Of a stretch of DNA of 64,000 bases, positions 54,201 through 62,068 are shown piece after piece (position 1 is the stretch's first letter; every line of letters begins with the position of its first letter). The position numbers and the translations under genes were made by a program. The stretch is from assembly GCF_041080625.1 (NCBI RefSeq), contig NZ_CP163518.1, positions 496,001 to 560,000 of the forward strand. Reading direction: 5' to 3'. Below the pieces are notes generated by a model. It searched no databases. It saw only the letters and a list, made by a program, of their open reading frames with translations, and was not told the DNA's origin. Origin of the DNA: Streptomyces sp. CG1 (GTDB lineage: Bacteria; Actinomycetota; Actinomycetes; Streptomycetales; Streptomycetaceae).

Positions 54201-56872
54201 AGGGCGGGCTCGGACCGGCCGGCGACACCGGCACCGATGGCGATGTCGCCTCCCGCGCCGAGCCGGGTCACCAGCGCCGCCAGACTCGCCTGCAGAACCA
54301 TGTAGACGGTGGCGCCGTTGTCGCGGGCGAGCTCCGATATGCCGGCATGCAGTTCGGCGTCCATGGTGATCGGGACAACGCCGCCCTGGTACGTGGCCAC
54401 GGCCGGCCGGGGCCGGTCGCCGGGCACGGTGATCTCGTCGGGCAGTTCGGCGAGTTGCTCGCGCCAGTACCGCAACTGCTCGTTCAGCGGGCTGGCCGGG
54501 TCGTCCTCGTCGCCGAGCATCGCTCTTTGCCAGAGCGTGTAGTCGGCGTACTGGACCGGGAGCGGCAGCCACTGCGGTGCGAGTCCGTTGCGCCGCGCGG
54601 AGTAGGCGGTGACCAGGTCCCTGGCCAGCGGCGCCCCGGACCAGCCGTCACCGGCGATGTGGTGGATGACGAGCATCAGCACGGACTCGTCGGGGCCGAG
54701 GGTGAGCAGCTCGGCCCGGACCGGGATCTGCCGCGCCAGGTCGAACTCGTGTCGCGCCGCCTGGCGCAGTTCCTCGTCCAGATCCGCCGCGTCGACCCGG
54801 CGGACGGGCAGGTCCGGGTGTACCTCGTCGGGTTGCAGGATCTGCTGGTACGGCTGCCCGTCGCTCTCGGGGAAGAGGGTGCGCAGCGGTTCGTGGCGAC
54901 GGATGACGTCGGCCAGGGCCGCGGCGAGCGCGCCGGTGTCTACTGCGCCGGTCATGTGCAGGGCGAGTGGCATGTTGTACGTCGCCGACGGTCCTTCGAG
55001 CCGGTGCAGGAACCACAACCGCTGTTGCGCGAAGGACAGGGGGATCCGCTCGGGCCGCGGCTGACGTGTCAGCTCCGGGCGAGTCGAGCCGGCCTCCTGC
55101 CGCTGCAGGTGCGAGGCGAGGCCCGCCGGGGTCGGCATCTCGAAGAAGTCCCTCATGTCGGCCTCGAGGCCGAGCGTGGTGCGGATCCGGCCGATCAGCC
55201 GGCCGGCCAGCAGGGAGTGCCCGCCCAGGTCGAAGAAGTTGTCGTCGAAGCCGATCTGCGGCAGCTCGAGGATCTCGGCGAACAGGACGCGGAGCATGTC
55301 CTCCATCGGGCTGCGCGCGGTCCGGTCCAGCGCGGCCGGGGTGTACTGCGGGTCCGGAAGTGCGTCGCGGTCGACCTTGCCGTTCGGGGTCAGCGGCAGG
55401 CTGTCGAGCAGTACGACGCTCGCCGGGACCAGGTACGCCGGCAGCGTGGTGCGCAAATCACCGCGCAGCTGCGCCGCACTCGTCGCTGCGCCTGAGGCCG
55501 GCACCACGTAGGCGACGAGCTGCCGTTCCCCGCGGGTGTCGGCGCGTACCGTGACGGCCGCGTGCACGACGTCAGCCCGCCGCTGCAGCACTGCTTCGAG
55601 CTCGCCCGGCTCCACCCGGGCGCCGCGGATCTTGACCTGGTCGTCGGCGCGGCGCAGGAACTCCAGTCGGCCGTCCGGGCGTTGGAGGCCGACATCGCCG
55701 GTGCGGTACATCCGCGATCCGGGCGGTCCGTAGGGATCAGCGAGGAAGCGGGCCGCTGTCAGGCCCGGTCGCCGCAGATATCCCCGTGCCACGTTGGCGC
55801 CCGCGACGTACAGCTCACCCACCGTACCCGGGGGGAGGGGCGATAGTCGGTCGTCCAGCACGTAGACGCGGGTTTGCTCGATGGGCGTGCCGATCGGGGC
55901 GTCCGGGCCGGTCAGCGGCGCGGTGAGGGTGGCGGCCACGGTGGTCTCGGTCGCGCCGTACCCGTTGATCAGCCGGCGGCCCGCCGACCACCGGCGCACC
56001 AGCTCGGGCGGGCAGGTCTCGCCGCCGATGTGCACAGTCGTCAGGTCGGGCAGCTGGTTCTCGGCGTCCGGTGGAAGCGATGCCAGCACCGGGACCGGGA
56101 GTGTGACGCATGTGATCCGCTGCTCCCGGAGCACCCGGAGCAGGTCGTCACCCAAGAGCCGTTCGGCCTGGGGGACGACCAGGGTGCCGCCGGTGGCCAC
56201 CGCGGTGAGCAGCTCCCAGATCGCCACGTCGAAACCGACCGACGCCAGCTGCAGCACGCGCGGGGCGTCGCCGAGCGCGTGCTGACCGGTGATGGTGCGG
56301 GCGAGGTTGACCGTGCTGCCGTGGCTGACGCCGACGCCCTTCGGCGTTCCGGTGGACCCGGACGTGTAGATGACGTACGCGAGGTGGTCCGCGGTGAGCG
56401 CGCAGACCCGGTCGGCGTCCTGGGGGTTGCTCTGGGGCTGCGCGGCCCATGCGGCGGCGACGGCCGGGTCGTCGACATGAACGGCCCCGGGGAAACTGCC
56501 GTCCGCGTCGCCGGTCAGCACCAGGCTCGGCGCTGCGTCGCCCAGCAGGTGACCGATGTGCTCTGCCGGCAGAACCGGGTCGAGCGGAAGGTAGACGGCG
56601 CCCGCCTTGAGCGTGCCGAGGAGCGCGGCTACCTGGTCGATGCCGCGGGCGAGGGCGACGCCCACCGTCTGCTCCGGCCCGACGCCCTGCCCGATCAGCC
56701 ACCACGCGATGCGGTTGGCGGCCACGTTCAGTTCCTCGTACGACCACGAGCGGTTGCCGTCGGTGATCACCGTCGCGTCGGGGTGCGCCTGGGCCACCGA
56801 CTCGTACCACCGGACGATTGTGGGCCGCGCGCCGGGCAGTTGGGGCGCGGCCGCTCCATCAGCAGAGCTCAT
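33218..56872 (-). CDS. cymA: Seven-module NRPS of a cyclomarin-type cyclic heptapeptide (CymA-like)
   Basis: A 7884-aa synthetase. The order is A-PCP / C-A(NMT)-PCP / C-A-PCP / C-A-PCP / C-A-PCP / C-A(NMT)-PCP / C-A-PCP-TE. Carrier serines fall near residues 552, 1985, 3043, 4080, 5115, 6514 and 7564. N-methyltransferases are inserted in A2 ([11 protein letters not shown] near 1590) and A6 ([11 protein letters not shown] near 6140). The TE nucleophile is in GQSFGG (near 7695). No epimerase is present and all six C domains keep HHxxxDG. Specificity residues I read: A1 DVWTHGGVAK, A2 DALHSGAIAK, A3 DVFFVGLVAK, A4 DAWTVAAVCK (Phe), A5 DALFVGLVAK, A6 DALLIGAVVK (Leu-like), A7 DAMVLGVVAK. This fits Trp, N-Me-Leu, X, Phe, Val, N-Me-Leu, X, where X is Ala or the dimethylhexenoate (inference from cyclomarin). 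ATG 56872 follows GGAAG. Long exact repeats link modules 3 and 5. Confidence 0.95.
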   Translation of the reverse strand: MSSADGAAAPQLPGARPTIVRWYESVAQAHPDATVITDGNRSWSYEELNVAANRIAWWLIGQGVGPEQTVGVALARGIDQVAALLGTLKAGAVYLPLDPVLPAEHIGHLLGDAAPSLVLTGDADGSFPGAVHVDDPAVAAAWAAQPQSNPQDADRVCALTADHLAYVIYTSGSTGTPKGVGVSHGSTVNLARTITGQHALGDAPRVLQLASVGFDVAIWELLTAVATGGTLVVPQAERLLGDDLLRVLREQRITCVTLPVPVLASLPPDAENQLPDLTTVHIGGETCPPELVRRWSAGRRLINGYGATETTVAATLTAPLTGPDAPIGTPIEQTRVYVLDDRLSPLPPGTVGELYVAGANVARGYLRRPGLTAARFLADPYGPPGSRMYRTGDVGLQRPDGRLEFLRRADDQVKIRGARVEPGELEAVLQRRADVVHAAVTVRADTRGERQLVAYVVPASGAATSAAQLRGDLRTTLPAYLVPASVVLLDSLPLTPNGKVDRDALPDPQYTPAALDRTARSPMEDMLRVLFAEILELPQIGFDDNFFDLGGHSLLAGRLIGRIRTTLGLEADMRDFFEMPTPAGLASHLQRQEAGSTRPELTRQPRPERIPLSFAQQRLWFLHRLEGPSATYNMPLALHMTGAVDTGALAAALADVIRRHEPLRTLFPESDGQPYQQILQPDEVHPDLPVRRVDAADLDEELRQAARHEFDLARQIPVRAELLTLGPDESVLMLVIHHIAGDGWSGAPLARDLVTAYSARRNGLAPQWLPLPVQYADYTLWQRAMLGDEDDPASPLNEQLRYWREQLAELPDEITVPGDRPRPAVATYQGGVVPITMDAELHAGISELARDNGATVYMVLQASLAALVTRLGAGGDIAIGAGVAGRSEPALDDLVGLFVNMLVLRTDTTGGPRFTDLLDRVRESSLAAYSHQDIPFEQLVESLNPHRMAGRQSLFQVALVLQNNTSVPFDLPGLRVRAETVPTGTARFDLSLSVTEGATPDGAPAGISGTVEYAADLYDRETAQAVVERWTQLIRQVVADPGRRIDTLDVTTPDDESRLAGWRRYGLDVVPVTFSDLFERQVAATPDAVAVSDGSNVWTYRELNRYANHVAGRLIDRGIGPQDLVGVAMPRSAGLVAALLGVLKAGAAYVPVDLVFPARRNRHVLTDSAPRLVLTSRDAVENLPSDLTCELVRVDEDGFVCWRTGREDNPTDHDRIRPGHIDNPAYVIYTSGSTGQPKGVVVTQRGLAGFAETLRQRCAADEDSRVLQLSSPSVDASVLEMVWAFSSGARLVIASQHRLAGEELARALTEHRITHAHIPPSALSTLAPETAGRLPEFRMLSVGAEACPPELVRLWLPGRDVVNAYGPTECTIAASHTFPLAEARAPIGKPVLNSELHVLDETLRPAAPGVPGELYIGGAGLARGYLNRGGLTASRFVANAFGDPGSRMYRTGDVVRWNASGELEYLGRSDEQVKIRGFRVEPGEVERVLANQPSVDRAVVVPRRDGSGAVSLAAYVVPATEAARAGSADQLSEWNDIYDQVYTGFSGDAGNDFVGWNSSFTGDPIPLEEMREWQRAAVDAVLRFGPGRVLEVGAGSGLLMTPLADVVDEYWGTDLSQVSIDRLQDFAHTRGWNHVRLSCRPAHDVSGLPRRHFDTVVVNSVVQYFPSADYLRDVLTQVMDLLADGGRVIVGDVRHYGLLRVFHAAVHDFRGTQGLRAAVERAMAVEKELLLAPEFFTSLKHPAVSGVEVSLKAGRASNELTGYRYEVVLHTAPARRLAELPVLVWGRDITDLDEVTGPARVTHIPNPRLADGVVAMRMLDGTDAVPTSAGPELEPEAVRQWAAARGMRAVPTWSSNRWNTYDVVLTDAASAEPLADVYRPAEAVEQANVPAVARTAGELVSALRSTVKGLLPDYMVPATITPIERIPLTPNGKIDRRALPDPEVIVSGGRQPRTPQEQILCELYADILGLERVGVDDSFFDLGGHSLLATRLTSRIRSVLGVEALLQQIFSAPSPGELAVVLGEQQGRVQGALECVPRPEVLPLSFAQARLWFLHQLEGPSATYNSPLALRLSGALDVAALRAALGDVMDRHEALRTVFAESDGTPRQLVLDVAEVDLPVREVSGDDLPRVLRDAARYGFDLAREVPLRAWLFAVGQGEWVLMLVLHHIAADGASLGPLARDLAQAYADRRAGREPSWSPLPVQYADYTLWQRQLLGDEADPESVFARQLAYWRGQLAGLPEQVTLPADRARPQTASYAGDVCMFRVDAVLHADLVALARRTGSTLFMVVQAALAAVLTRLGAGTDVPIGSPVAGRSDEALDDLVGFFVNTLVLRTDTSGNPGFGELLERVRETSLAAYAHQDVPFEYLVEKLNPHRSTAHSPLFQVLLAFQNNPETSFTLPGLHTEPDEIVTGVSRVDLTLNITETFGDDGSPQGIRGAVEYATDLYDASTVESFVSRFVAMLQAAVEDPGRRINAIDLLSEQENATVLALSGRDATAPQQLVWSAIFEATATATPDATAVVERDLSWSYAQLNEKANRLAWYLIERGVGPEDVVGVLMPRSAMQIATVLAIGKAGAAFLPIDPVYPAERVDYLIEDARPKVLLTDTAHADAAAGADAIAIDAPAVAAALRSMPAGDPADTDRRMALRVEHPAYVIYTSGSTGRPKGTIVTHTGLSALAISGGERADIDQDSRVLQLTSPSFDVSVFEFLTAFHAGAVLVMPEPGRLAGEELAGLLAGAGVSHAFVPPSVLATLPAGAEDALPGLRSLVVGGEACSADLVRRWSVGRRMTNLYGPTETTVAASVSRPLSGDVYPIGAPLAGTRVYVLDAGLGLVPPGSRGELYVGGVGVARGYLGRPGLTGLRFVADPFGPAGSRMYRTGDVVRWNAEGELEYLGRSDHQLKIRGFRVEPGEIEATLLRQRSVSQAVVVARPDQHGFEALYAYVTAGEEGADAARLREELRRELPDYLVPAAIVVLDAFPLNANGKLDRNALPEPRFTTTGADNRSPGTLPEEILRSVFADVLGLPQIGAEDDFFDLGGHSLLAGRLISRVRGALGVDVSIRTFFNAPTPRQLAGQLAETSPVAARLQPMPRPEILPLSFAQQRLWFLHKLEGPSATYNSPLAIRLSGNLDVPALREALADVVARHEVLRTVFAEQGANPYQRTLDAAEAVPELEVGQTTEAELPQALREAARYEFDLAGEIPLRASLFSVGGDEWVLMLVLHHIAADGWSLQVLVSDLTTAYTSRRAGTAPSWQPLPVQYADYTLWQREHLGTDTDPDSVFSRQAAYWLEELADLPEEVTLPTDRPRPAVASYRGETVTFDLDAEQHSELVRLARETGTTLFMILQTGLAALLTRLGAGDDIAVGSPIAGRTDDRTEDLVGLFVNMLVLRTDTGGDPTLSDLLTRVRENSLAAYAHQHMPFEYLVERLNPHRSAAHHPLVQILFGLQNTAEQTISLPGVTASAASIDTGVSRVDLSINIVEASAPDGGPAGLAGVVEFSTDLYERSTIEAFTVRWVRVLRAMVATPGLRLSEVDLLGAQERVRLLSEWGAAEAAVDAVTLVEVFQRRVAAVPDAVAVVEGDVSWSYAQLNAFANRVAWYLIGRQVGAEDVVAVMLPRSAGQIATVLGVAKAGAAYLPVDPGYPRARVEYLLQDADPVLVIGASDVSDGFEDQPEHDPGERDRVRPVTVDHPAYVIYTSGSTGQPKGVVVTHRGLASMAAAQQRLQVMEDSRVLQFAALGFDATVWELVMAFGQGATLVLPQADRLAGEDLAAVLREHRITHLTLPPTVLATLPAEAATQLPDLGTLVVAGEACTPELTARWSPGRRMFNAYGPTESTVCASMSRQLSPGPVPIGHPVPNTCLYVLDETLKPSAPGVPGELYIAGQGLARAYAGRPALTASRFLADPYGPAGTRMYRTGDVVRWNAAGELEYLGRSDEQVKIRGFRVEPGEVASALLRHTAVAQAAVIVRPDQHDDLQLVAYAVPVTGRAIGGDELRAQLQNELPEHLVPSAVVLLEEMPRTAHGKIDQRALPDPERTGGRGRAPRTPQEELLCLLFAQVLDVPQVGVEDGFFDLGGHSLLATRLIIKIRKAFSCELPPRALFSAPSPGELAVVLGEQQGRVQGALERVPRPEVLPLSFAQARLWFLHQLEGPSATYNSPLALRLSGSLDVAALRAALGDVVVRHEALRTVFAESDGTPRQLVLDVAEVDLPVREVSEEGLPRVLRDAARYEFDLAGEIPLRASLFTTGRDEWVLMLVLHHIAADGASLGPLARDLAEAYACRRAGGGPSWSPLPVQYADYTLWQRRLLGDEADPESLFVRQLTYWRGQLAELPEQVTLPADRARPQVASYAGDVCMFRVDAALHADLLALARQTGSTLFMVLQAALAAVLTRLGAGTDVPIGSPVAGRSDDSLDDLVGFFVNTLVLRTDTSGNPGFGELLERVRETSLAAYAHQDVPFEYLVEKLNPHRSTAHSPLFQVLLAFQNNPETSFTLPGLHTRMEGVSTGLSRVDVFISLAEQHDAGGAAGVIGAVEYATDLYDAATIEAFIGRWLQFLAAVARDPEQRIASVDLLLAGEHEKLIRWAYTEPAVPPATLAEVFQRRVAAVPDAVAVVEGDVSWSYAQLNAYANRVAWYLIGRQVGAEDVVGVLMPRGAMQIATLLGISKAGAAYLPVDPGYPRARVEYLLQDADPVLVIGASDVSDGFEDQPEHDPGERDRVRPVTVDHPAYVIYTSGSTGQPKGVMVTHRGLAALAAGTGERNAVDGDSRVLLLASPSFDASVLELMMAIGAGATLVVAGERRLAGEELAGLLAGAGVSHAFVPPSVLATLPAGAEDALPGLRSLVVGGEACSADLVRRWSVGRRMTNLYGPTETTVAASVSRPLSGDVYPIGAPLAGTRVYVLDAGLGLVPPGSRGELYVGGVGVARGYLGRPGLTGLRFVADPFGPAGSRMYRTGDVVRWNAEGELEYLGRSDHQIQIRGIRVEPGEIEATLAAHPDVARAVVVARIDRRGDLALVGYIVPARPGADPAAVREDLRRELPDHLVPVAIVALEEIPLTPNGKLDRQALPEPQFETSRGRDARTPEEEILCGLFAEILGVDQVGVEDNFFDLGGHSLLGTRLISRIRAELAVEVRLLTLFEASTPAALARAILEANAPARAALVPLPRPEVLPLSFAQARLWFLHKLEGPSPTYNMPLTLRLSGALDVPALQMALADVVARHEALRTVFAEHDGQPYQRILDAAEITIELPVREVDDVGPEEQLQAAARHRFDLAREIPLRASLFALGHDEWALMLVVHHIVADGWSLRPLARDLATAYAARRAGTAPSWQPLPVQYADYTLWHRELLGNDTDPDSAFGRQLAFWRDRLADLPEQVTLPTDRPRPRVASYRGDVSTFQVDAALHAELTALARQTGSTLFMVLQTALSALLTRSGAGTDVVVGAGVAGRTDERLDDLVGFFVNMVVLRTDTSDDPTFVELLQRVREGSLAAYAHQDIPFEYLVEKINPLRSASHQSLFQIAMVLQNNAEADFELGGMRVWQEGRGTATSRFDVSLSLTETTSAEGRPDGVTGVVEFSTDLYERSTIEAFTVRWVRVLRAMVATPGLRLSEVDLLGAQERVRLLSEWGAAEAAVDAVTLAEVFQRRVAAVPDAVAVVEGDVSWSYAQLNAYANRVAWYLIGRQVGAEDVVGVLMPRGAMQIATLLGISKAGAAYLPVDPGYPRARVEYLLQDADPVLVVGASDVSDGFEDQPEHDPGERDRVRPVTVDHPAYVIYTSGSTGQPKGVVVPHRGLASLAATLRQRCPADDGSRILQLSSPSFDAAVLELVWAIDSGAALVIASADRLAGEELARALADHRVTHALIPPSVLGTLPAQAPRTLTGLGTLIVGAEACPPDLLRMWAPGRRMVNAYGPTESTVVASQTGDLSEPSVSIGTPALGTRLYVLDETLGLAAPGVPGELHIAGAGVARGYRLRPAWTASRFLADPYGPAGTRMYRTGDVVRWNAAGELEYLGRSDEQVKIRGFRVEPGEVERVLAAQASVARAVVVPHRDRSGAVSLAAYVVPADRGSAADFDDQLDEWRSIYHQVYRGLPREPGADFAGWNSSFTGAPIPLDQMRQWQRSAVDQVARFGPRRVLEIGAGSGLVMIPLVERTEEYWATDFSAPAVERLREYARDKGWQHVHLQCQPAHDISGLPGGHFDTIVLNSVVQYFPSADYLRDVLGKALDLLADGGRLVVGDVRHHGLLRALHTAVQQFRHPGSGAAAVDHAVAVEKELLLAPEFFTAFAHPRLTGVEVLLKRGSADNELTAYRYEVVLHTGAARPVGELPELVWGRDVTDLHEVTAPARVTGIPNPRLAGAADEHLHPERVRQWAAGHDWRAVLTWSPRSRDTYDAVLLAGTGEDEPLADVYRPGGPEAVANIPALARSSGELVSELRGTVKSLLPQHMVPATITPIERIPLTPNGKIDRKALPEPEVVTGGAEDRGPRNPYEEILCELFADLLGLPRAGVDDSFFDLGGHSLLATRLTSRIRAVLGIEVPLQQIFAASSPAQLATVLAQKSGAGRTAPALEPEPRPEVLPLSFAQARLWFMHKLEGPSATYNSPLAIRLSGTLDVAAMQLALGDVVARHEALRTVFAERRGVPHQQILDAGGIDLPVREVSEDDLAQALQDAGRHAFDLSREIPLRASLFTTGHDEWVLMLVVHHISADGWSMQPLARDLATAYEERAAGRAPSWAPLPVQYADYALWQRRLLGDETDPDSRLSHQLAYWRVQLADLPRLVTLPTDRPRPEEASHQGGTLTRTLDADLHQALRALARDNGSTLFMVLQAALGAQLSRSGAGTDIPVGAPIAGRADDALEDLIGFFINTLVLRIDTSGGPSFTQLLEQVRDTSLAAYAHQDIPFDHLVEKLNPDRSPAHHPLFQVQLALQNTPDAEFELAGLTARPQLDGVETGVARVDLTFNAIETFDDRGAPGGLILVVEYATDLYDGATIDAFLDEFGRLLRDVTDSPHQPIGGLELTNGTEVHRAEPVPGTLPCLLETWASADPSAIAVTDGAAGLTYAELNSQANRMARALIDRGAGPEDLVAVLLPRSVRQIVTIWAVAKSGAAYLPIDPAYPADRVAYLCADARPKLVVTDADGAARLGAEQPVIDIDDAATVAQWEGRPDTNPTDRDRSAALGLHHPAYVIYTSGSTGRPKGAVITHAGLAGAVEAWRDRWGFGPGCRVLQLSSPSFDASVMDLVVAFAANGTLVLAEPGLIAGEALARVLAEQRITHLVTLPSVLASLPADAPGRLTDLRSLLLGGEVLPPDLAARWSPGRRMVNVYGQTETTVACTMTDPLNGEGVTVGRPNPGMRVYVLDAALRSVPPGTDGELYVAGEAVGRGYLHRPGLTASRFVADPYGPAGSRMYRTGDIGRLNHAFELEYVGRTDDQVKIRGMRVEPGEVEAALAEHPAVARAAVAVRADRQGDAALFGYVVPARPDADVTGIREDLRQSLPEHLVPAVVMALEEFPLTPNGKVDREALPTPQVAAPVGRGPRTPQEEILCGLFAEVLSLGQIGVEDNFFDLGGHSLLANKLIARIAEVMGTEVPIRTFFAGPTVAQLAEHLGSDGTDKAFDVLLPLRTGGTMPPLFCIHPGAAICWSYSDLLLHLSPDFPVYGLQSRALSHPDELPETLIQVADDCIEEMRQVQKTGPYYLLGQSFGGVVAHAMAARLQAAGEQVGLIVVLDSEPARRLTEEEQQQVVEATAKVYTGILEVLGVDPASWPSGKLSFAQFSELARTTNTVLGNVAEDEFQLLMEILHRNISIATKHQPQPADADMLIFGATEERERVLDPEVWRDFVSGDITYHPIPTSHSTIMTPEALQLIGPILEEHLRAVIAGNATTKEEN
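39530..40110 (-). repeat. Three-copy A-domain block (also 42648-43085 and 45748-46340)
   Basis: The start of the A domains of modules 6, 5 and 4 is nearly identical at DNA level, from [19 protein letters not shown] to [14 protein letters not shown]. Only scattered single-base differences were seen. For modules 6 and 4 the identity continues into the end of the preceding C domain. Confidence 0.85.
41945..42469 (-). repeat. 525-bp exact internal repeat, copy 1 (module 5 A domain)
   Basis: Identical base for base by eye to 48170-48694. It encodes the A5-A8 part of the A5 domain. Codons here are T/G-ending (TTG, GGT, GCG, CGT, TAT), unlike the CTG/GGC/GTC style of the flanks. Confidence 0.92.
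43401..43609 (-). repeat. 209-bp exact repeat in C5, partner 49683-49891 in C3
   Basis: The C domains of modules 5 and 3 share this exact block, with further near-identical stretches up to the preceding PCP (about 44220-44560 and 50500-50830). It lies within the same T/G-ending codon island. Confidence 0.85.
48170..48694 (-). repeat. 525-bp exact internal repeat, copy 2 (module 3 A domain)
   Basis: Second copy, 6225 bp from the first, in the same orientation. The flanking A-domain sequence diverges sharply at both ends, including the residues that line the first part of the binding pocket. Confidence 0.92.
49683..49891 (-). repeat. 209-bp exact repeat in C3, partner 43401-43609 in C5
   Basis: Partner copy, offset 6282 bp. 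This differs slightly from the 6225-bp offset of the A-domain repeat, so the sequence between the blocks has diverged in length. Confidence 0.85.
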
Positions 56873-56910
56873 GCTCACTTCCATCGGTTCGTCGGGGCAG
56901 CGGATCGTGG

Positions 56911-57705
56911 TCAGGGGCGATCGAGGGGACCGCGGTCGACTTCGAGCGGAATGTGGTCGCGGCCGACGAGGTGCTCCGGGCGCGGGGCGCCGACCGGGCG
57001 TGGCGCGGCCGACACCGGGTTGTAGGTGAGGATCAGCAGGCGGCGGGCGAACGGGGAGATGTTGGTGGCGGACCCGTGGACGATCTGCGAGCTGAACAGC
57101 AGCACGCCGCCCCGCGCACCCTTCGGGCTGACCATCTCGTGCTGCTTGACCAGATCGGCGAGTTCGGCCCGGGTCAGGGAGTACGCGTCCGGGTCGATGT
57201 GGCCGCTGCCGTGGTCCTCGGTGGACGCGCCCCGTTCCAGCGTCCCGAGCCGGTGCGAGCCGCGCAGGAAGATCACCGGGCCGTTGAACTCGGTGACGTC
57301 GTCGAGGAAGAGCGCGACGTTCACCTGCGAGGGGGCCGGCATGTTGTCGGCGTCGCGCCAGACGATGTAGTCCTGGTGCCACGCCCACTGCTCGCCGCCG
57401 AACGCGCGCTTGGAGTTGATCTTCATTTGGTGTACGTAGAGGTCCTCACCGGCGATCTGCCGGGCGGGGCCGAGCAGCCGCTCGGTGCGTACGAGCCGTT
57501 CGAAGACCGGGTGGCGGGTGTGCGAGGCGTAGAGCGAGCGCAGGGTGACGCCGTCGTTCTCGGTGATCAGACACGGGCCGTCCACGCGCTGGTCCTCCAT
57601 CAGCGCGATGCACAGCGTGTCGATCTCATCGTTGGAGAACACGTTCTCCAGCAGCACGAATCCGTCGTGGTGATAGCTGGCGAGCTGCTCCTCGGTGAGT
57701 TTCAT
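56911..57705 (-). CDS. Fe(II)/2-oxoglutarate-dependent dioxygenase, phytanoyl-CoA hydroxylase-like
   Basis: A 264-aa non-haem iron oxygenase of the PhyH/ectoine-hydroxylase family. The iron ligands are H110 and D112 (WAWHQDY) and H210 (IVHGSATN), and the 2-oxoglutarate-binding Arg is in [13 protein letters not shown] (near 221). It ends 38 bp before the NRPS start and so is cotranscribed. In the cyclomarin family a hydroxylated amino acid (delta-hydroxy-N-methyl-leucine, beta-hydroxy-Trp or the precursor of beta-methoxy-Phe) needs such enzymes; which residue this one hydroxylates is not visible here. Length is normal and all ligands are present, so it should be active. Confidence 0.9.
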   Translation of the reverse strand: MKLTEEQLASYHHDGFVLLENVFSNDEIDTLCIALMEDQRVDGPCLITENDGVTLRSLYASHTRHPVFERLVRTERLLGPARQIAGEDLYVHQMKINSKRAFGGEQWAWHQDYIVWRDADNMPAPSQVNVALFLDDVTEFNGPVIFLRGSHRLGTLERGASTEDHGSGHIDPDAYSLTRAELADLVKQHEMVSPKGARGGVLLFSSQIVHGSATNISPFARRLLILTYNPVSAAPRPVGAPRPEHLVGRDHIPLEVDRGPLDRP

Positions 57706-57783
57706 GGCTCTCTCCGCGTGGACTTGGCCGACAGGATGTCGTGACCGACGATCGCGTCATGTGCGGTGACCCGAGGTGTCGGA

Positions 57784-58992
57784 TCAGTGGTGACGGAAGG
57801 CGATGCGCAGGGAACGCGGACCGGCGACCCCGGGCGTGTCGTAGTAGTCGACGGGCGTACCCGTCACCTCGAACCGTCTGAAGCGGTCAAGCATCGCCTC
57901 GAGCGCGATCCCCAGCTCGAGGCGGGCCAGCGGCGCGCCCAGGCAGTAGTGGATCCCGTGGCCGAACCCCAGATGCCTGCGGGCGTCACGGTGGATGTCG
58001 AACCGGTCGGCGTCGGTGAAGTGCTGCTCGTCGCGGTTGCCGGAGATGAACGACAACGACACGAACTGGCCCGCCGGCACCTGCGCGGCACCGACCGTGA
58101 CCGCACGGGTGGTGACCCGCATGTTGCTGACGATCACCGGCCGGTATCGGAGGGTCTCCTCGATGGCCCCAGGAATCAACGCCCGGTCGGTGCGCACCTC
58201 GGCCGCCGCGGCCGGGTGCTCGTCGAGCGTCAGGACGATGTTCGCCAGCAGCAGCGTGGTCGTCACATGACCAGCGAGCAGGAGGAGGTTGGCGAAGTTC
58301 ACCACCTCTTCCTCGGTGAGCCGCTCCCCGCCGACCTCGGCCTGGGTCAGCCGGCTGATCAGATCCTCCCGGGGATCCGCCCGGCGCCGTCGGCAGTGGA
58401 CCTTCAGGTGGTCCAACAGCTCCTTCTGGGTATCCGCGACGCGCTTGACGACCGCCTCGTCCGTCAGGTCACCCTTGTCGAACGAGAGCAGGCGCTGTGC
58501 CCAGTCGCGGAACAGCTCCCATTCCTGCCTCGGCAGACCGAGCAGATCGCAGATCACCAGGACGGGAAGCGGATCGGAGAGGTCGGCGACGACGTCCATC
58601 TCGCCGCGGTCGGCGACGGCGTCGACCAGGTCGGCCGCGATGGCGGTGATCCTGGGCCGCAGCCCCGCGACCGCGCGGGCCGTGAACGAGCTGCTGACCA
58701 GGTCCCGCACCAGGCGGTGCCGGGGCGGGTCCATGGCCGTCAGGTTGCCTGCGGTGAGGGCGGCGGTGCCCATCTCCCCGGGCAGGTGCCGCCACAGCTC
58801 CGAGGAGAAGGTGGCGGGGTCGGCGGTGGCCTGCGTGATGTCACGGTGCCGGTAGAGCGTCCACACGCCAGTGAGCGGATCTTGATGAACCGGGTGGTGC
58901 AGCCGCATGTCCCGCAACCACCGGTGCAGCGAGCGTCCTCCGTCGAGCGAGTAGGCCGGTGCCGTAACGATGCCGGTTTGCCGAAGATCCAT
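57784..58992 (-). CDS. Cytochrome P450 with atypical I-helix (AGHVTT)
   Basis: A 402-aa soluble bacterial P450. The haem-ligand motif is FGHGIHYCLGAPLARLE with Cys350; ExxR is at 279-282 (ETLR). The I-helix reads LLLLAGHVTTTLLLAN (about 236-251), where the acidic residue that normally precedes the Thr (AGHE/DTT) is Val. The conserved Thr is kept. It lies 78 bp upstream of the dioxygenase gene in the same operon and should oxidise a precursor amino acid or the peptide; relatives in cyclomarin hydroxylate side chains and epoxidise the prenyl group. A ferredoxin/reductase partner is not encoded nearby. Confidence 0.92.
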   Translation of the reverse strand: MDLRQTGIVTAPAYSLDGGRSLHRWLRDMRLHHPVHQDPLTGVWTLYRHRDITQATADPATFSSELWRHLPGEMGTAALTAGNLTAMDPPRHRLVRDLVSSSFTARAVAGLRPRITAIAADLVDAVADRGEMDVVADLSDPLPVLVICDLLGLPRQEWELFRDWAQRLLSFDKGDLTDEAVVKRVADTQKELLDHLKVHCRRRRADPREDLISRLTQAEVGGERLTEEEVVNFANLLLLAGHVTTTLLLANIVLTLDEHPAAAAEVRTDRALIPGAIEETLRYRPVIVSNMRVTTRAVTVGAAQVPAGQFVSLSFISGNRDEQHFTDADRFDIHRDARRHLGFGHGIHYCLGAPLARLELGIALEAMLDRFRRFEVTGTPVDYYDTPGVAGPRSLRIAFRHH

Positions 58993-59078
58993 ACACGTTC
59001 ACGCCGCCCCGCTGTCGTGCAGTCGGAAGATTCCTGGCAATCCTTGCTACGGCGGGCCGGTCATCGCACCAGGGGCGT

Positions 59079-59096
59079 ACCCCAGAAACACCCCAG
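59079..59096 (-). promoter_or_regulatory. Direct repeat CTGGGGT-N4-CTGGGGT upstream of the P450 operon
   Basis: Two copies of CTGGGGT with an 11-bp period (one helical turn) lie in the 112-bp gap between the LuxR-type gene and the P450 that starts the biosynthetic operon, about 90-105 nt before the P450 ATG. This is a plausible site for the cluster's own activator. Confidence 0.4.
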
Positions 59097-59104
59097 GATA
59101 ATTC

Positions 59105-61834
59105 TCATGCGGACTCTGCGTAGTCCAGGGTTGTGGCGGCGAGCGCGGGCGCAAGTGCACTGCGGGATTCGATACCGAGCTTCCGGTACGCCTGGGTCAG
59201 ATGCCACTCCACTGTCTTGACGGTGACGAACAGCTTCTGCGCTATCTCCTCGTTCTGCATGCCTTCCGCGGCGAGTTCGGCGACCCGTTGCTGCCTGGGG
59301 GTCAGCACCGATCGGGACCGGCGGCCCGCGGTCTCGGTATCGATCGCGCGCAGTTCCTCCATCGCCCGGCGATGCAGGACGTGCGCGCCATGGACGGCCG
59401 CCGTCTCGGCGGCGAGGCGCAGTTGCTCCCGCGCCGCCCCGCCCTTGCCCACCCGGCGCAACACGATGCCGTAGGCCATCAGGGTCCTTGCCAATTCCAG
59501 CCGGCCCGGGAAGTCCTCCATCAGACCGGCCGCCTCCTGAACCAGGGACAGACCGGCCGGCCCCGGGGTCAGCAGCCCCAGGGTGCGCAGCGCGGCGGCA
59601 AGCGGCCCGGGGGCACCGAAGGAACGGGCCTCGGCGAGATCCTCCCGGGCGATGGAGAGCGCTTCCTCAATACGCCCGAGACGGTGCAGTGCGGTGACCG
59701 CCGATGTCCAGGAGACCCCCGCGCCCGGGGACAGGCCCAGGTCGGTGGTGATCCGGCGGCCCCTGAGCAGGTCGTCAAGGGCCTGTTCGAGCTGCCCCTG
59801 GGTGATCCGCAGGCGCCCTCGTGCGCGCAGCAGAGGAAGGACGGCGATCGTTTCCGCGCCGTCGGTGTCGATCAGGTCGGGATCTTCGAGCGCCGCGGCG
59901 GCTGCGTCCAGGGCGCCCTGCTCGATCAGGGTCTCGGCCCGCACGGCCGCGGCGAACGCCTGGACCATGCGGGGCGGGCGCTGCCCGTCGGTACCGGAAA
60001 GGACCAGCAGGGCGAGATCCCCGGCCCCGGCGATGTCCCCCAGCTGGTAGTCCAGCGCGGCCCTCAGGCACAGGTCGAGTCCGGCAAGCGTGGTGTCCGT
60101 CTGATTCGCCGTGTCCCGCAGGGTCAGTACCGCCTGCCGCGCCTCGGGCAAGCGGTCGAAGTGCGCGAGCATCACGGCTGCCACCAAGCCGACACTCCAT
60201 CCGATGCTGTCGCCGGCCGGGATCCGGGGTCGGTTCAGCAGATCGTCGGCGAGTCGTCCGATGTGGTCCCCGGGCGCTCCCCGCCAGAACTGGTCGAGCA
60301 GTGCGTGCTCCGCGAGGTGCGGCCGGACGGGGTTGCGTTTCGCGGCCCGCTTCCGGAGTTGCTCCAGCCGCTCCCGACCGTGGTCCCGGGTGTCCGGGGA
60401 GAGCTGCGCGATCCAGATTGCCGTCGCCTCCAGGCGCGGGGTGAGGTCCGGATCACACACCTCGGCGATCGCCGTCCCCAGGATCGTGATCGCCTGGTCG
60501 AACTGGCCGTCGAGGGTGAGGGTCCGGGCGACGTCCAGCGCCATCCCCGCGCGCTCGGCCGCCTTCATCGCGGATCCCGGCACCGACGGGTTCTTCGGCC
60601 GGCCTTGTCGCAGATGCCCGATGGCCCGCCACATCCGGGTCCGCGACCACACGCCCGAGCCCTGGTGCGGCTCGATCAGCTCCTTGGTGGCCAGGGGAAC
60701 GTTGACCAGTTGCTCGGCGACCGCCTGCGACGACGCACCGGTCTCCGCCAGCGCACGCGCCGCGCGGGCGTGCAGGCGGCCGCGCACGAAGGCGGGGATC
60801 CCGGCATACACCGCGGTGCGCAGCATGGGCTGCGCGAACCGCAGTGCTGGGGTGTCGGTCATCACCTCGGCGTCGACGAGAGCCGTCACCGCGTCATCGA
60901 CGTCGGCCTCGGCGCAGTCCGCCGTCTGCGAAACGACCACCGGATCCTCGGCCACGCCCAGTACCGCGACGGCACGGGCGACGGCGAGCGAGGAACCCGG
61001 GAGGCTCTGCAGGCGCCGCACCATCTGGCGCAGCACCCGGCCCGGAGGCCGCCAGGACAGCCGAGACAACGTTTCCTCGGGTGTCCCCGACCGGCCCGTG
61101 GCGACTTCCGCCAGCACCTCGTGCAGCAGCAGCGGGTTGCCGCCGGTGGCGTCGAAGCACGCCCTGGCCAAATCATCCGAGCCCGCTGTCCCGAGGGTCA
61201 TGGACACCAGGCGGCGGGTGGCCCGGTCGCTCAGCGGGCCGAGCCGCAGCAGCGTCGTCTCCAGCGAGGCGCTGACGCCGCCCAGCCAGTCGACCGCCGG
61301 ACCGCGGTCGGCCGGGTCGAGGGCGACGGCGAGCAGCACCGGGGTGCGCTCGGCGCGGGCACCCATATAGCTCAGGAACCGCAACGACGGCACGTCCGCC
61401 CAGCGGGCGTCGTCCACCACGACGACCAGCCGGCGGTGGCCCGCGAGCTCGAGCAGGTCTCTGCGTAGTCGGCCGAGCACGGCGGGCGAGGCCGCTGCCT
61501 GGGGGTCGAAGCCCTCCGCGGCCCGGACGGGGACGGTAGCTGCCGCGTCGCCCAGGCCCTGCCCGGCCGACTCCAGTAACTGGGCGACGGCCCCGAACGG
61601 CATGTCACCCTCGAACTCGTTCCCGCGGGCGTACAGCACGCAGAATCCGGCTTCGGACGCCCGGTGAAGAAGCAGTTCGAGGAGGCTGGACCTGCCCAGT
61701 CCTGAGGATCCCTCGATGGCCAGCACACCACCGTGACCACCATGAAGCTGCCGAATTAATCGTTCGATCTGTCGGACCTCCACGTCCCTTTCGAGAAGCG
61801 GAAAAGGTAATTTTTCAGACGGAGCGACCGCCAT
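59105..61834 (-). CDS. LAL-family LuxR-type transcriptional regulator, likely pathway activator
   Basis: A 909-aa large ATP-binding LuxR regulator. The N-terminal ATPase has a Walker A region EGSSGLGRSS (41-50), where the usual Lys is Arg48, and a Walker B LVVVVDDARWAD. A long helical-repeat middle follows. A C-terminal LuxR helix-turn-helix (LTPRQQRVAELAAEGMQNEE, then KTVEWHLTQAYRKLGI) lies at about 842-895. The start ATG 61834 has a GGGGG stretch 9 nt upstream; a much longer open frame upstream is rejected because it runs through the repeats and promoter. Leu codons 9 (61810-61808) and 26 (61759-61757) are TTA, so translation should depend on bldA tRNA. It precedes the whole biosynthetic operon and is divergent from the second P450, the usual position of a cluster-situated activator. 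Confidence 0.92.
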   Translation of the reverse strand: MAVAPSEKLPFPLLERDVEVRQIERLIRQLHGGHGGVLAIEGSSGLGRSSLLELLLHRASEAGFCVLYARGNEFEGDMPFGAVAQLLESAGQGLGDAAATVPVRAAEGFDPQAAASPAVLGRLRRDLLELAGHRRLVVVVDDARWADVPSLRFLSYMGARAERTPVLLAVALDPADRGPAVDWLGGVSASLETTLLRLGPLSDRATRRLVSMTLGTAGSDDLARACFDATGGNPLLLHEVLAEVATGRSGTPEETLSRLSWRPPGRVLRQMVRRLQSLPGSSLAVARAVAVLGVAEDPVVVSQTADCAEADVDDAVTALVDAEVMTDTPALRFAQPMLRTAVYAGIPAFVRGRLHARAARALAETGASSQAVAEQLVNVPLATKELIEPHQGSGVWSRTRMWRAIGHLRQGRPKNPSVPGSAMKAAERAGMALDVARTLTLDGQFDQAITILGTAIAEVCDPDLTPRLEATAIWIAQLSPDTRDHGRERLEQLRKRAAKRNPVRPHLAEHALLDQFWRGAPGDHIGRLADDLLNRPRIPAGDSIGWSVGLVAAVMLAHFDRLPEARQAVLTLRDTANQTDTTLAGLDLCLRAALDYQLGDIAGAGDLALLVLSGTDGQRPPRMVQAFAAAVRAETLIEQGALDAAAAALEDPDLIDTDGAETIAVLPLLRARGRLRITQGQLEQALDDLLRGRRITTDLGLSPGAGVSWTSAVTALHRLGRIEEALSIAREDLAEARSFGAPGPLAAALRTLGLLTPGPAGLSLVQEAAGLMEDFPGRLELARTLMAYGIVLRRVGKGGAAREQLRLAAETAAVHGAHVLHRRAMEELRAIDTETAGRRSRSVLTPRQQRVAELAAEGMQNEEIAQKLFVTVKTVEWHLTQAYRKLGIESRSALAPALAATTLDYAESA

Positions 61835-61837
61835 GTC

Positions 61838-61883
61838 GAAAAGCCCCCGTAACGTTGTCCGAAAAGCCCCCGTAACGTTGTCC
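61838..61883. repeat. Tandem 23-bp direct repeat in the LuxR leader
   Basis: Copies at 61838-61860 and 61861-61883 are identical and share the core CCCCCGTAACGTTGTCC, which contains the palindrome AACGTT. They lie just upstream of the LuxR start codon, probably in its 5' untranslated region. Confidence 0.85.
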
Positions 61884-61901
61884 CGCGACCCCCGAAGCAC
61901 G

Positions 61902-61938
61902 GTCTCCCCATAGTACACTCGGGTATAATGATCGTCCA
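61902..61938 (-). promoter_or_regulatory. Probable promoter of the LuxR regulator gene
   Basis: On the minus strand TGGACG, a 17-bp spacer and TACTAT (61915-61910) form a sigma70-like pair with transcription starting near 61902, giving a leader of about 68 nt that includes both 23-bp repeats. On the plus strand TATAAT (61924-61929) is a perfect -10 that may serve the divergent P450, but its -35 is poor. Confidence 0.45.
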
Positions 61939-62068
61939 GTGATATCTGCGCCCTGGAGGCAGTCGGCGGCGTCTGCCGCACGCCAGAATGGCCGGGCCCA
62001 TCACTGAATTCCTCTTCGGAGATTGCACGAGCGCACATCGGACAGCGAATGGGAAATCGAGGATGCCC

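Noticed and set aside
56873..57388. Extension of the giant NRPS frame beyond 56872
   Set aside because: It overlaps the dioxygenase gene out of frame and gives Arg/Pro-rich nonsense. ATG 56872 has a good ribosome site and starts the first A domain.
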